Shown here piece after piece: positions 6,729 to 13,386 of a DNA stretch of 17,154 nucleotides. Position numbers and translations under genes: made by a program. The notes beneath the pieces were generated by a model. That model searched no databases. It saw only the letters and a list, made by a program, of their open reading frames with translations, and had not been told where the DNA came from. The DNA lies in assembly GCA_023420085.1 (NCBI GenBank), contig JAEZWQ010000013.1:1-17154 (forward strand). The letters run 5' to 3'. Within the stretch, counting starts at the first letter, position 1. Every line of letters starts with the position of its first letter. This DNA comes from Bacillota bacterium. GTDB lineage: Bacteria > Bacillota > Clostridia > Lachnospirales > Lachnospiraceae.

Positions 6729-8474
6729 ATGAAAAAAAGTAAAATCATAAATTTTAAGGATAAATATGCCATAATTTTAGGATTGTTTTTTATATTCTTA
6801 TTTTGGTTTATTATTTCATTTATAATTTTACCAAATATTGAAATATTAAAAACAGTATTTTTTACGGGAGATGGGTTATCTTTTGACAATATTAAAAAGA
6901 TTTTTGCATCAAATAGGGCCATAAAAGGTGTATTAAACTCATTTTTACTTGCGATTGTATTACCGATAACGGTCTCAATTGTAGGAATACTTGAAGTTTT
7001 ATTTATAGATTATTTTGATATTAAAGGTAGAAAAATTATATCTATATGCTATATGGTGCCACTAGTATTTGGTGGAATCATGTTTGCCAGTGGTTATGTA
7101 TTTACATATGGATCAAGAGGAATGATAACAAGAATATTGACTGAAATTTTCCCTAATTTGCCTATAGATTGGTTTAGAGGATTTTGGGCAGTATTATTTA
7201 TAATGACTTTTGGATGTACGACAAACTACTTAATGTTTTTTAGAAATTCACTTCAAAACATTGATTATCAAACCATTGAGGCTGCAAAAGGCATGGGAGC
7301 TTCGGATTTCTTAATATTAAGAAAAGTTGTATTACCAACTTTAAAACCTATGATACTTACTTGCCTTATCCTTTTATTTCAAACTGGTTTGATGGCGTTT
7401 TCAGCACCTTTACTAGTGGGAGGAAAAGATTTTGAGACAATTAGCCCATTGATATTGACTTTTTCTCAAAGACCTAATTCAAGAGCGTTGGCAGCTATAT
7501 TGTCACTTTTCCTAGGATTATTTCAATTGTTACTATTATTGGTAATAAGACGTAGTGAGAGAAAAGGAAATTTCTTATCTGTTTCAAAGGCTAAGACACA
7601 GCTGAAAAGAGCAAAGATAAATAATAAAGTTGTAAATATTATTGCACACATTGTTGCATATATATTTGCAGTAATAAATATTTTACCATTATTACTTGTA
7701 TTTTTATTTTCATTTACAAATTATTCGGCGATTGCAAGAAGAGAATTAGATTTTTCAAGCTTCAGTCTTGATAATTATATAAAGATATTGACAGACAGTA
7801 CAGCATACAAGCCATTTTTGATAAGTGTTTCTTATTCTGCAATATCTGCAATTATAGCGGTTATATTAATGATGGTAACGGCAAGATTTGTATTTAAATC
7901 AAAATCAAAGTTTGGTGCCTTATTAGAATTTTTAGTACATATTCCATGGGTACTTCCAAGTTTAATGTTTGGACTTGGACTATTGCTGACATATTCTAAG
8001 CCTAATATTATGGTATTGAATAAAATATTAACAGGATCATTAGTTTTAATGTTGGTTGCATATATAGTTGTAATGTTACCAAATACATTTAGGTTTATAA
8101 AAGCATCTTATTTTTCAGTTGATTCAAATTTAGAAGATGCGGCTAGAAACTTAGGGGCTAATCCTATATTTACATATGTAAAGGTTGTTTTACCAGTTAT
8201 TTTACCGACTGTTTTAGCAATGTTAGCACTAAATTTTAATGGTAAACTAGGTGATTATGATTTGTCAGTATTTTTATATAATCCATCAGCACAGCCAGTC
8301 GGAGTTGTTATTAGAAATAATACCAATCCAGATATTGGTCCAGAAGGAATTGCAATGAATTTTGTATATACAATTATATTGACTATAATAAATGCGTTAG
8401 TAATATTCTTTATATATGCAGATGGAAAAAATAAGATAACTAGATTATTTAAAAGAGGGAAAAAGAATGTTTAA
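6729..8474 (+). CDS. Fused double-domain ABC permease (Fe3+/AfuB type)
   Basis: A 581-aa permease in which two binding-protein-dependent transport domains are joined in one chain, the arrangement of FbpB/AfuB-like permeases, with about 12 hydrophobic segments. Each half carries the EAA loop that contacts the ATPase: EAAKGMGASDFLILRKVVLP starting at residue 184, and EDAARNLGANPIFTYVKVVL starting at 469. The open frame reaches a GTG at 6723, but AAGAGG (6718-6723), which overlaps the stop of the ATPase gene, is correctly placed for the ATG at 6729. One chain supplies both halves of the pore, so the operon needs no second permease gene. The last 8 nt overlap the GDPD gene. Confidence 0.92.
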   Translation: MKKSKIINFKDKYAIILGLFFIFLFWFIISFIILPNIEILKTVFFTGDGLSFDNIKKIFASNRAIKGVLNSFLLAIVLPITVSIVGILEVLFIDYFDIKGRKIISICYMVPLVFGGIMFASGYVFTYGSRGMITRILTEIFPNLPIDWFRGFWAVLFIMTFGCTTNYLMFFRNSLQNIDYQTIEAAKGMGASDFLILRKVVLPTLKPMILTCLILLFQTGLMAFSAPLLVGGKDFETISPLILTFSQRPNSRALAAILSLFLGLFQLLLLLVIRRSERKGNFLSVSKAKTQLKRAKINNKVVNIIAHIVAYIFAVINILPLLLVFLFSFTNYSAIARRELDFSSFSLDNYIKILTDSTAYKPFLISVSYSAISAIIAVILMMVTARFVFKSKSKFGALLEFLVHIPWVLPSLMFGLGLLLTYSKPNIMVLNKILTGSLVLMLVAYIVVMLPNTFRFIKASYFSVDSNLEDAARNLGANPIFTYVKVVLPVILPTVLAMLALNFNGKLGDYDLSVFLYNPSAQPVGVVIRNNTNPDIGPEGIAMNFVYTIILTIINALVIFFIYADGKNKITRLFKRGKKNV

Positions 8475-9318
8475 TATAAGCCAGAAGTTTTTTAAAAGAT
8501 TACATGATAAAAAATTATTAATTGCACTACATAGAGGTGCAAGTGCGGCTAGTATTATTGAAAACACTTCTGAAGCAGCCATTATTGGTAAGTTACAAGG
8601 AGCTGATATAATTGAGGCTGATGTAATTAGAACAATTGATGGTAAATATTATATGTTTCATGATGGAAATGAAAAAAGACTTCTTGGAGTAGAAAAAAAT
8701 ATAAGAGAAATGACTTCAAATGAAGTAAACAGCTATAATTTCTATAATGAAATAGGGGATGAGATTAGTAAAAAGGTTGAAGCTCTTGAGGATTATTTAA
8801 AGAACGCTCCAAAAGATGTATTCATTAATATAGATAGATCATGGTGGTATTGGGATAATCTATTAGATGTTTTTGATAAATATGAAAGCCTGCATGAATA
8901 TATTTTATTTAAATCGCCTGTTGATAAAAAGTATTTAGAGTATTTGAATAACCATAATATAAAGTATATGTATTTTCCTATAGTTAAATCTGTAGAAGAT
9001 ATATCAATTATACAGGAGTATGAGGGAATTAATGTTGTTGGTTTTGAAATAATTGAAACTAGTGATGAATATAAAATTATTGACTCTAAAGAACTAAATG
9101 ACTACAAAGAAAAACATGATATTATGGTATTTGTAAATACTATGAAACTTAATGATGATACAAAACTTTTTGGAAGCTTAGATGATGAAAAAGTACTATT
9201 TAATAGCCCTGATGAGGTCTGGGGTACGATGATTAACCTTGGAGTAAATGCTATCCAAACTGATTGGCCAGATATTTTATATAGGTATAGAGAAAATAAG
9301 TTTAAAAATGAACAATAA
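8467..9318 (+). CDS. Cytoplasmic glycerophosphodiester phosphodiesterase (GDPD family)
   Basis: A 283-aa TIM-barrel phosphodiesterase that would hydrolyse glycerophosphodiesters to glycerol 3-phosphate and an alcohol, or a related phosphodiester. The catalytic set is complete: H22-R23 in ALHRGA, E32-N33-T34, the metal-binding pair E50 and D52 in IEADV, and the second histidine H65 in FHDG. The typical C-terminal AIQTDWPDIL (residues 258-267) is present. There is no signal peptide, so it acts in the cytoplasm like UgpQ rather than the secreted GlpQ. It overlaps the permease gene by 8 nt (start at 8467, before the permease stop at 8472-8474), with an AGAGGG-type ribosome binding site upstream. 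Tight coupling to an importer suggests that it processes the imported compound. Exact substrate not determinable. Confidence 0.9.
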   Translation: MFNISQKFFKRLHDKKLLIALHRGASAASIIENTSEAAIIGKLQGADIIEADVIRTIDGKYYMFHDGNEKRLLGVEKNIREMTSNEVNSYNFYNEIGDEISKKVEALEDYLKNAPKDVFINIDRSWWYWDNLLDVFDKYESLHEYILFKSPVDKKYLEYLNNHNIKYMYFPIVKSVEDISIIQEYEGINVVGFEIIETSDEYKIIDSKELNDYKEKHDIMVFVNTMKLNDDTKLFGSLDDEKVLFNSPDEVWGTMINLGVNAIQTDWPDILYRYRENKFKNEQ

Positions 9319-9820
9319 TTATATTAGTTATTTTGATACGCCTCTTGGCAAAATGATTTTGACTGCTAATAACTTAGGGCTTACTGGAGCATATTTTAAA
9401 GATCAGAAAAATATAATATATGATGATTTTAATCAATATATTAATGGAGAAAATGATATTATTTCAAAGGCCAAAGAATGGCTTAACTGTTATTTCTTAG
9501 GAGAGATACCTACATTATCAGTTCCTATTTGTTTTGTTGGAACATGTTTTCAAAAAAGGGTGTGGGAAGAGCTGATGAAGATACCTTATGGTAAAACTGT
9601 TAGTTATTTAGATATAGCAAATATGGTTACTAATAAGCAAGTCGATGACATATGTAAGCCTGCATCTGCACGAGCAGTTGGTGGGGCAGTTGGAAGGAAT
9701 AGAATATCTATCATAGTTCCGTGCCATAGAGTTATTGGTAAAAATAAAAAGATGATTGGATATTCCGGCGGATTGGATAGAAAAATTAAATTATTGGAAA
9801 TAGAAGGTATTAGAAATTAA
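9308..9820 (+). CDS. ogt: Methylated-DNA--protein-cysteine methyltransferase
   Basis: A 170-aa suicide DNA-repair protein that transfers an alkyl group from O6-alkylguanine to its own cysteine. The active site VPCHRVIG places the acceptor Cys at residue 139. Upstream, SARAVGGAVGRN (about 120-131) contains the arginine used to flip the damaged base, and GYSGGLDRK follows the active site as usual. The frame extends upstream to 9248, but that part lies inside the GDPD gene and is not conserved-looking. The ATG at 9308 begins MNNNYISYFDTPLGK, the normal family N-terminus. It overlaps the end of the GDPD gene by 11 nt with no clear ribosome binding site, so translation probably depends on termination of the upstream gene. 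Its place at the end of a transport operon has no obvious functional link. The symbol ogt is by family. Confidence 0.9.
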   Translation: MNNNYISYFDTPLGKMILTANNLGLTGAYFKDQKNIIYDDFNQYINGENDIISKAKEWLNCYFLGEIPTLSVPICFVGTCFQKRVWEELMKIPYGKTVSYLDIANMVTNKQVDDICKPASARAVGGAVGRNRISIIVPCHRVIGKNKKMIGYSGGLDRKIKLLEIEGIRN

Positions 9821-9823
9821 TTT

Positions 9824-9865
9824 TATAAAGTGTTGGTGAATAAGTCTATTTACCAACACTTTATA
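9824..9865 (+). terminator. Long hairpin after the transporter-ogt operon (probable terminator)
   Basis: Arms TATAAAGTGTTGGT (9824-9837) and ACCAACACTTTATA (9852-9865) are perfectly complementary. The stem continues inward as GAATA/TATTT with one G-U pair, leaving a 4-nt loop (AGTC), so about 19 bp in all. The U-run is not immediate; a run of six T occurs at about 9880-9885. It begins 4 nt after the ogt stop. An unusually long, nearly perfect stem with a poor U-tract could also be a small mobile repeat or an RNA-stability element. Confidence 0.55.
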
Positions 9866-10024
9866 ACGTAATATTAAATTTTTTGCTGCAGTTTCATAAG
9901 GGATAACCATTTTAGAGGTTAAGTCGCTAGATGCTTAGGCTAACTGTTTTATAGAGATTAAAAACTATCCAAAGATGCAAACTAGGATGTATCATCAATC
10001 TAAGAGGTTTACACAAAATAATTT
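9866..10024. other. Intergenic spacer with no recognised gene
   Basis: Translation in both directions gives only short, stop-rich frames, and I see no tRNA, riboswitch core or conserved protein fragment. Base composition is somewhat less AT-rich than the flanks around 9890-9960. It separates the end of the plus-strand operon from the convergent arginine operon. Confidence 0.4.
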
Positions 10025-10045
10025 ACACTACCACTATTGGAGTGT
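10025..10045 (-). terminator. Terminator candidate of the argG-argH-acetyltransferase operon
   Basis: Read on the minus strand, ACACTCCA, loop ATAG, then TGG, a bulged T, and AGTGT form an 8-bp stem with one bulge. It is followed by AAATTATTTT. It lies 7 nt beyond the acetyltransferase stop at 10052. Confidence 0.5.
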
Positions 10046-10051
10046 TAAATA

Positions 10052-10504
10052 TTATCTTACTAATGTCATAATGAAGTTATTTATTACAACCCCATTTCTA
10101 TTAACTTCTTGTTCTTTTTCTACCCTATAACCTCTTTTTTCAAAAAAGCTTTTTGCGGTTATAGAAGAATGAGTAGTAATAATAGGATTTGAAACTGAAC
10201 TCTCAAGAGTTGATGCAATTAAGCTACCAATGCCTTTATTTTTATGCTCATGATGGACATATAACATATCAATATATCCTTTATTAGTGATGTTACCAAA
10301 CCCTACTAAAAAATTATTTAGTTCAACAACAAATGTGAAGCTATGACTTAATTTATTATGAAGAGAATTTATATCACCAACAGCATTGAGCCAGGCATTA
10401 ATCTGAGTTATATTATAATCATGAGAGTTTATTTTTGTTATAGTATTGATAAGAATATTATTTATTTCATCTATATCACTTTTAGCGTACCTTCTAATTA
10501 CCAT
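10052..10504 (-). CDS. GNAT family N-acetyltransferase, YafP-like
   Basis: A 150-aa acetyl-CoA-dependent acetyltransferase. The N-terminus MVIRRYAKSDIDEINNILIN followed by SHDYNITQINAWLN resembles YafP-type GNAT proteins. Motif A is MLYVHHEHKNKGIGSLIAS, whose K-N-K-G-I-G loop binds the acetyl-CoA pyrophosphate. The C-terminal AKSFFEKRGYRVEKEQEV is the usual GNAT end. The open frame continues upstream to 10576 inside argH, but a GAGGA ribosome binding site about 8 nt before the ATG at 10504 supports this start. It overlaps the last 11 nt of argH, so it is co-translated with the arginine genes. The substrate is unknown; the position suggests, without proving, an amino acid or related compound. 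Confidence 0.82.
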   Translation of the reverse strand: MVIRRYAKSDIDEINNILINTITKINSHDYNITQINAWLNAVGDINSLHNKLSHSFTFVVELNNFLVGFGNITNKGYIDMLYVHHEHKNKGIGSLIASTLESSVSNPIITTHSSITAKSFFEKRGYRVEKEQEVNRNGVVINNFIMTLVR

Positions 10505-11882
10505 TCTTATATTCCTCATTTTTAGAAAAGGCTTCATCCCATTGTATGGATACAGCACTTGGACTAGGCCCGCCATAAGTGCTTCTCCTATTAAGGATAT
10601 ATTCTAAATTAATAAAAGAATAAATATCATCATCAAAAAGTTCACAGTGTTTTTTTAATTCAGATAGGCTTAAAGCCTCTATAGATTTACGATTATCAAC
10701 ACATTCTTTAACTATTTCACCTGTTATCTTATATGCATCTCTAAACGGCATACCTTTCTTAACTAAATAATCTGCACAATCAGTGGCATTTATAAAGCCC
10801 TTTGAAGCGTCTACGCGCATTATATCTTTGTTTACTTTCATAGCTTCAATCATGCCAGACATAACTTTTAGACTAATTAAAACAGAATCTATAGAATCAA
10901 ACGTGATTTCTTTATCTTCCTGCATATCTTTATTGTAAGCTAAAGGCAAGGATTTCATCATGGTTAAAGCTGCCATAAGATTGCCATAACAACGCCCAGT
11001 TTTACCCCTAATTAATTCAGCCATATCAGGATTTTTCTTTTGTGGCATAATTGAAGAACCAGTAGAATAAGAATCATCCATCGTTATAAATTGAAATTCA
11101 TGTGTGCTCCAAATAATCAACTCCTCAGATAAACGTGATAGATGCATAAATATTATAGAAATATTTGACAGTAATTCAATCATAAAATCCCTATCAGATA
11201 CTGCATCTAAAGAGTTGGCCATTGGTTTTGAAAAGCCTAAAAGATCACTAGTATAGAATCTATCAATATTATATGTTGTAGTAGCAAGAGCACAAGCTCC
11301 TAAAGGGCATTCATTTAGCCTATTTTTGGTATCATTTAATCTACCTAGATCTCGTAAGAACATCTGGACATATGCAAGTAAATGATGCGCAAAAGTTACA
11401 GGTTGAGCGATTTGCATATGAGTATAACCAGGCATTATAGTATCAAAATTTTCACTTGCTTTTAAAAGGAGCCTATTATTTAATAGATATAATTCATTAG
11501 ATATTTGATTTATTTGATTTTTTATATATAGTCTATTGTCTAATGCCACCTGATCGTTCCTAGATCTTGAAGTATGCAATTTTTTTCCTGAATTGCCAAT
11601 TTTTTTAGTAAGATATTCCTCAATAAACATATGTATATCTTCAGCATTATAATCAATTTCTAATATACCATCTTTATATTCTTTTAATATTTCTAATAAA
11701 CCATTGTTTATTTTTGAAAAATCATCATCATTTATGATTTTTTGTTTGTGAAGCATCCTTACATGTGCTAGTGAACCCCGTATATCTTCTTCAATCATTC
11801 TATGATCTATATGAATTGAAGAGTTAAAATCATTTGCAATAGAATCAAGTTCTTTAGAGAACCTTCCAGTCCACATTTTCAT
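10494..11882 (-). CDS. argH: Argininosuccinate lyase
   Basis: A 462-aa protein catalysing the last step of arginine biosynthesis, argininosuccinate to arginine plus fumarate. It begins MKMWTGRFSKELDSIANDFN. It contains the HTSRSRNDQVALDNRLY segment and the fumarase/ASL superfamily signature GSSIMPQKKNPD at about residues 275-286, with the catalytic serine on that loop. The frame opens at 11894, but GGAGG lies there and fits the ATG at 11882 with 5-nt spacing. Oddly, the normally Gly-rich GALAG stretch reads CALAT (about 196-200), replacing two glycines next to the substrate pocket; the effect is unknown. It follows argG by 31 nt and overlaps the acetyltransferase gene at its end. Confidence 0.95.
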   Translation of the reverse strand: MKMWTGRFSKELDSIANDFNSSIHIDHRMIEEDIRGSLAHVRMLHKQKIINDDDFSKINNGLLEILKEYKDGILEIDYNAEDIHMFIEEYLTKKIGNSGKKLHTSRSRNDQVALDNRLYIKNQINQISNELYLLNNRLLLKASENFDTIMPGYTHMQIAQPVTFAHHLLAYVQMFLRDLGRLNDTKNRLNECPLGACALATTTYNIDRFYTSDLLGFSKPMANSLDAVSDRDFMIELLSNISIIFMHLSRLSEELIIWSTHEFQFITMDDSYSTGSSIMPQKKNPDMAELIRGKTGRCYGNLMAALTMMKSLPLAYNKDMQEDKEITFDSIDSVLISLKVMSGMIEAMKVNKDIMRVDASKGFINATDCADYLVKKGMPFRDAYKITGEIVKECVDNRKSIEALSLSELKKHCELFDDDIYSFINLEYILNRRSTYGGPSPSAVSIQWDEAFSKNEEYKNGN

Positions 11883-11913
11883 AGTAACCTCCAAATTAAA
11901 ATTCTGGTGGGAT

Positions 11914-13143
11914 TTATTTATTTTTTAATTTTTTTCTCATCATCGCTTGAACTTTTATTGGTAAGGCATAAAGGTTTACAAAGCCTTGGCTGTCAGTTTG
12001 ATCGTATACTCCATCTTCACCAAATGTTGCAAATTCTTCATTGTACAAGCTATAGTCAGAAGAAACACCAGCATTTATAATATTTCCTTTATATAGCTTT
12101 AATTTTACTGTTCCAGTAACTGTTTCTTGAGTTTTATTTACGAAAGCTGATAGTGATTCTCTTAATGTTGTATACCAAAGTCCATTGTATACAATATTAG
12201 CAAATTCTAATGACATTCTTTGTTTATAGTGTAGGGTATCTCTATCTAATGTTAGAGTTTCAAGGATATCATGAGCTTTATAAAGTATTCTTCCTCCAGC
12301 ATTTTCATAAACACCACGAACCTTCATTCCTACAAGACGATTTTCTACGATATCATCAATACCTATACCATTTTCTCCACCAACTTTATTTAGATATTCC
12401 AATAAATCTCTTGCCTTCATTTTTTCGCCATTAACAGCAACAGGGACACCTTTTTCAAAATCTATTGTTATATAAGTTGGTTTATCTGGCGCTTTTTCAG
12501 GTGTAACACTAAGAGTTAACATATTATCATAATCAGGTTCTGTATTTGGGTTTTCAAGATCAAGGCCTTCATGAGAAATATGCCAAATGTTTCTATCTTC
12601 AGAATATACATTATCATTTTTAGATTTTATAGGGATATTTCTTTCTCTGGCATATTCAAGCTCATCTTCACGTGATTTTATTTCCCATATTCTCCAAGGC
12701 GCTATTATTGCTATATCAGGATCTTCAGCCCTAATTGCATTCTCAAAACGTACTTGGTCGTTCCCCTTACCTGTACAACCATGTACTATGGCATCGCAAT
12801 TCTCTTTATGTGCGATTTCAACTAGCTTTTTTGCAATTAAAGGCCTTGCAAATGCTGTACCAAGTAGATATTGCCCCTCATACATAGCACCTGCTTTTAA
12901 GGTTTCAAAAATATAATCTTCAATGAATTCATCAACTAAATCACATATATAAATTTTTGAAGCACCACTTTGTTTAGCTTTTTCTTCAAGCCCATTTAAT
13001 TCATCTTGTTGACCTACATCTCCAACGACAGCAATAACTTCACATTGATAGTTTTCTTTTAACCATGAAATAATTATTGAAGTATCTAGTCCTCCAGAAT
13101 ATGCAAGAACTACCTTTTTAATATTTTCCTTACGTATTTTCAT
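11914..13143 (-). CDS. argG: Argininosuccinate synthase
   Basis: A 409-aa enzyme that joins citrulline and aspartate using ATP to form argininosuccinate. The PP-loop ATP pyrophosphatase motif AYSGGLDTS is at residues 14-22, and GCTGKGNDQVRFE follows in the middle of the chain. The length is normal. The start has GGAGG 4-5 nt upstream (complement of 13147-13151). It is the first gene of argG-argH-acetyltransferase. Only the last two arginine steps are encoded here, so the cell may import or make citrulline elsewhere, or use the pair to recycle citrulline. Expression is probably controlled by a terminator located between promoter and start codon. Confidence 0.96.
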   Translation of the reverse strand: MKIRKENIKKVVLAYSGGLDTSIIISWLKENYQCEVIAVVGDVGQQDELNGLEEKAKQSGASKIYICDLVDEFIEDYIFETLKAGAMYEGQYLLGTAFARPLIAKKLVEIAHKENCDAIVHGCTGKGNDQVRFENAIRAEDPDIAIIAPWRIWEIKSREDELEYARERNIPIKSKNDNVYSEDRNIWHISHEGLDLENPNTEPDYDNMLTLSVTPEKAPDKPTYITIDFEKGVPVAVNGEKMKARDLLEYLNKVGGENGIGIDDIVENRLVGMKVRGVYENAGGRILYKAHDILETLTLDRDTLHYKQRMSLEFANIVYNGLWYTTLRESLSAFVNKTQETVTGTVKLKLYKGNIINAGVSSDYSLYNEEFATFGEDGVYDQTDSQGFVNLYALPIKVQAMMRKKLKNK

Positions 13144-13154
13144 TTTACCTCCAT

Positions 13155-13185
13155 AAAAAAATAAAACTCTATCACAATGATAGAG
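13155..13185 (-). terminator. Leader terminator (attenuator) upstream of argG
   Basis: On the minus strand CTCTATCA, loop TTG, TGATAGAG forms a perfect 8-bp stem (13167-13185) directly followed by TTTTATTTTTTT (13155-13166). It lies after the argG promoter and only about 4 nt before the argG GGAGG. This is a textbook intrinsic terminator within a 5' leader. A second small hairpin (complement of 13196-13212, ACAGGT paired with ACTTGT, one wobble) lies upstream in the leader. Confidence 0.75.
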
Positions 13186-13242
13186 AACAACGAGTACAAG
13201 TTTAGCACCTGTTTATTACAATAGCATTTAATGTATTAAAGA

Positions 13243-13271
13243 ATTATAATATGCTAATTTCTAAATGTCAA
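13243..13271 (-). promoter_or_regulatory. Consensus promoter of the argGH operon
   Basis: TTGACA (complement of 13266-13271), exact 17-nt spacer, TATAAT (complement of 13243-13248): a perfect SigA-type consensus. The start point near 13236 gives a leader of about 93 nt that includes the attenuator hairpin. Such a strong promoter implies that control is exerted after initiation or by a repressor. Confidence 0.8.
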
Positions 13272-13339
13272 CATTCTTATTACTGAGTAACAATAGCAAA
13301 TTCTGTCTAGTATATAAAAAATAATTATATTAAAAATGT

Positions 13340-13358
13340 GTATAAATTGTGTTATACT
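13340..13358 (+). promoter_or_regulatory. Extended -10 promoter of the symporter with overlapping inverted repeat
   Basis: TGT followed by TATACT (13353-13358) is an extended -10 element; TTAAAA at 13330-13335 is a weak -35 at 17 nt. A perfect inverted repeat GTATAA, 6 nt, TTATAC (13340-13357) covers the -10, so it could be an operator. The half-site spacing does not match the usual ArgR box. Confidence 0.45.
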
Positions 13359-13386
13359 AATAACAGATTATAAGGAGGAAGTTATA

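Noticed and set aside
4648..8474. Iron(III) uptake system
   Set aside because: The fold type alone would suggest it, but no iron-related gene or Fur-like box is visible, and the coupled GDPD points to a phosphorylated substrate. Kept only as an alternative.
12587..12916. Plus-strand open frame opposite argG
   Set aside because: Shadow of a highly conserved gene; no translation signals.
13144..13207. Leader peptide starting at a GTG in the argG leader, overlapping the argG ATG
   Set aside because: It has no ribosome binding site and no arginine codons, and it runs through the terminator stem, so it is probably chance.
13144..13240. T-box riboswitch upstream of argG
   Set aside because: The leader is only about 93 nt and I find no T-box consensus (AGGGTGGNACCGCG-like) or specifier stem; only a terminator and one small hairpin are visible.
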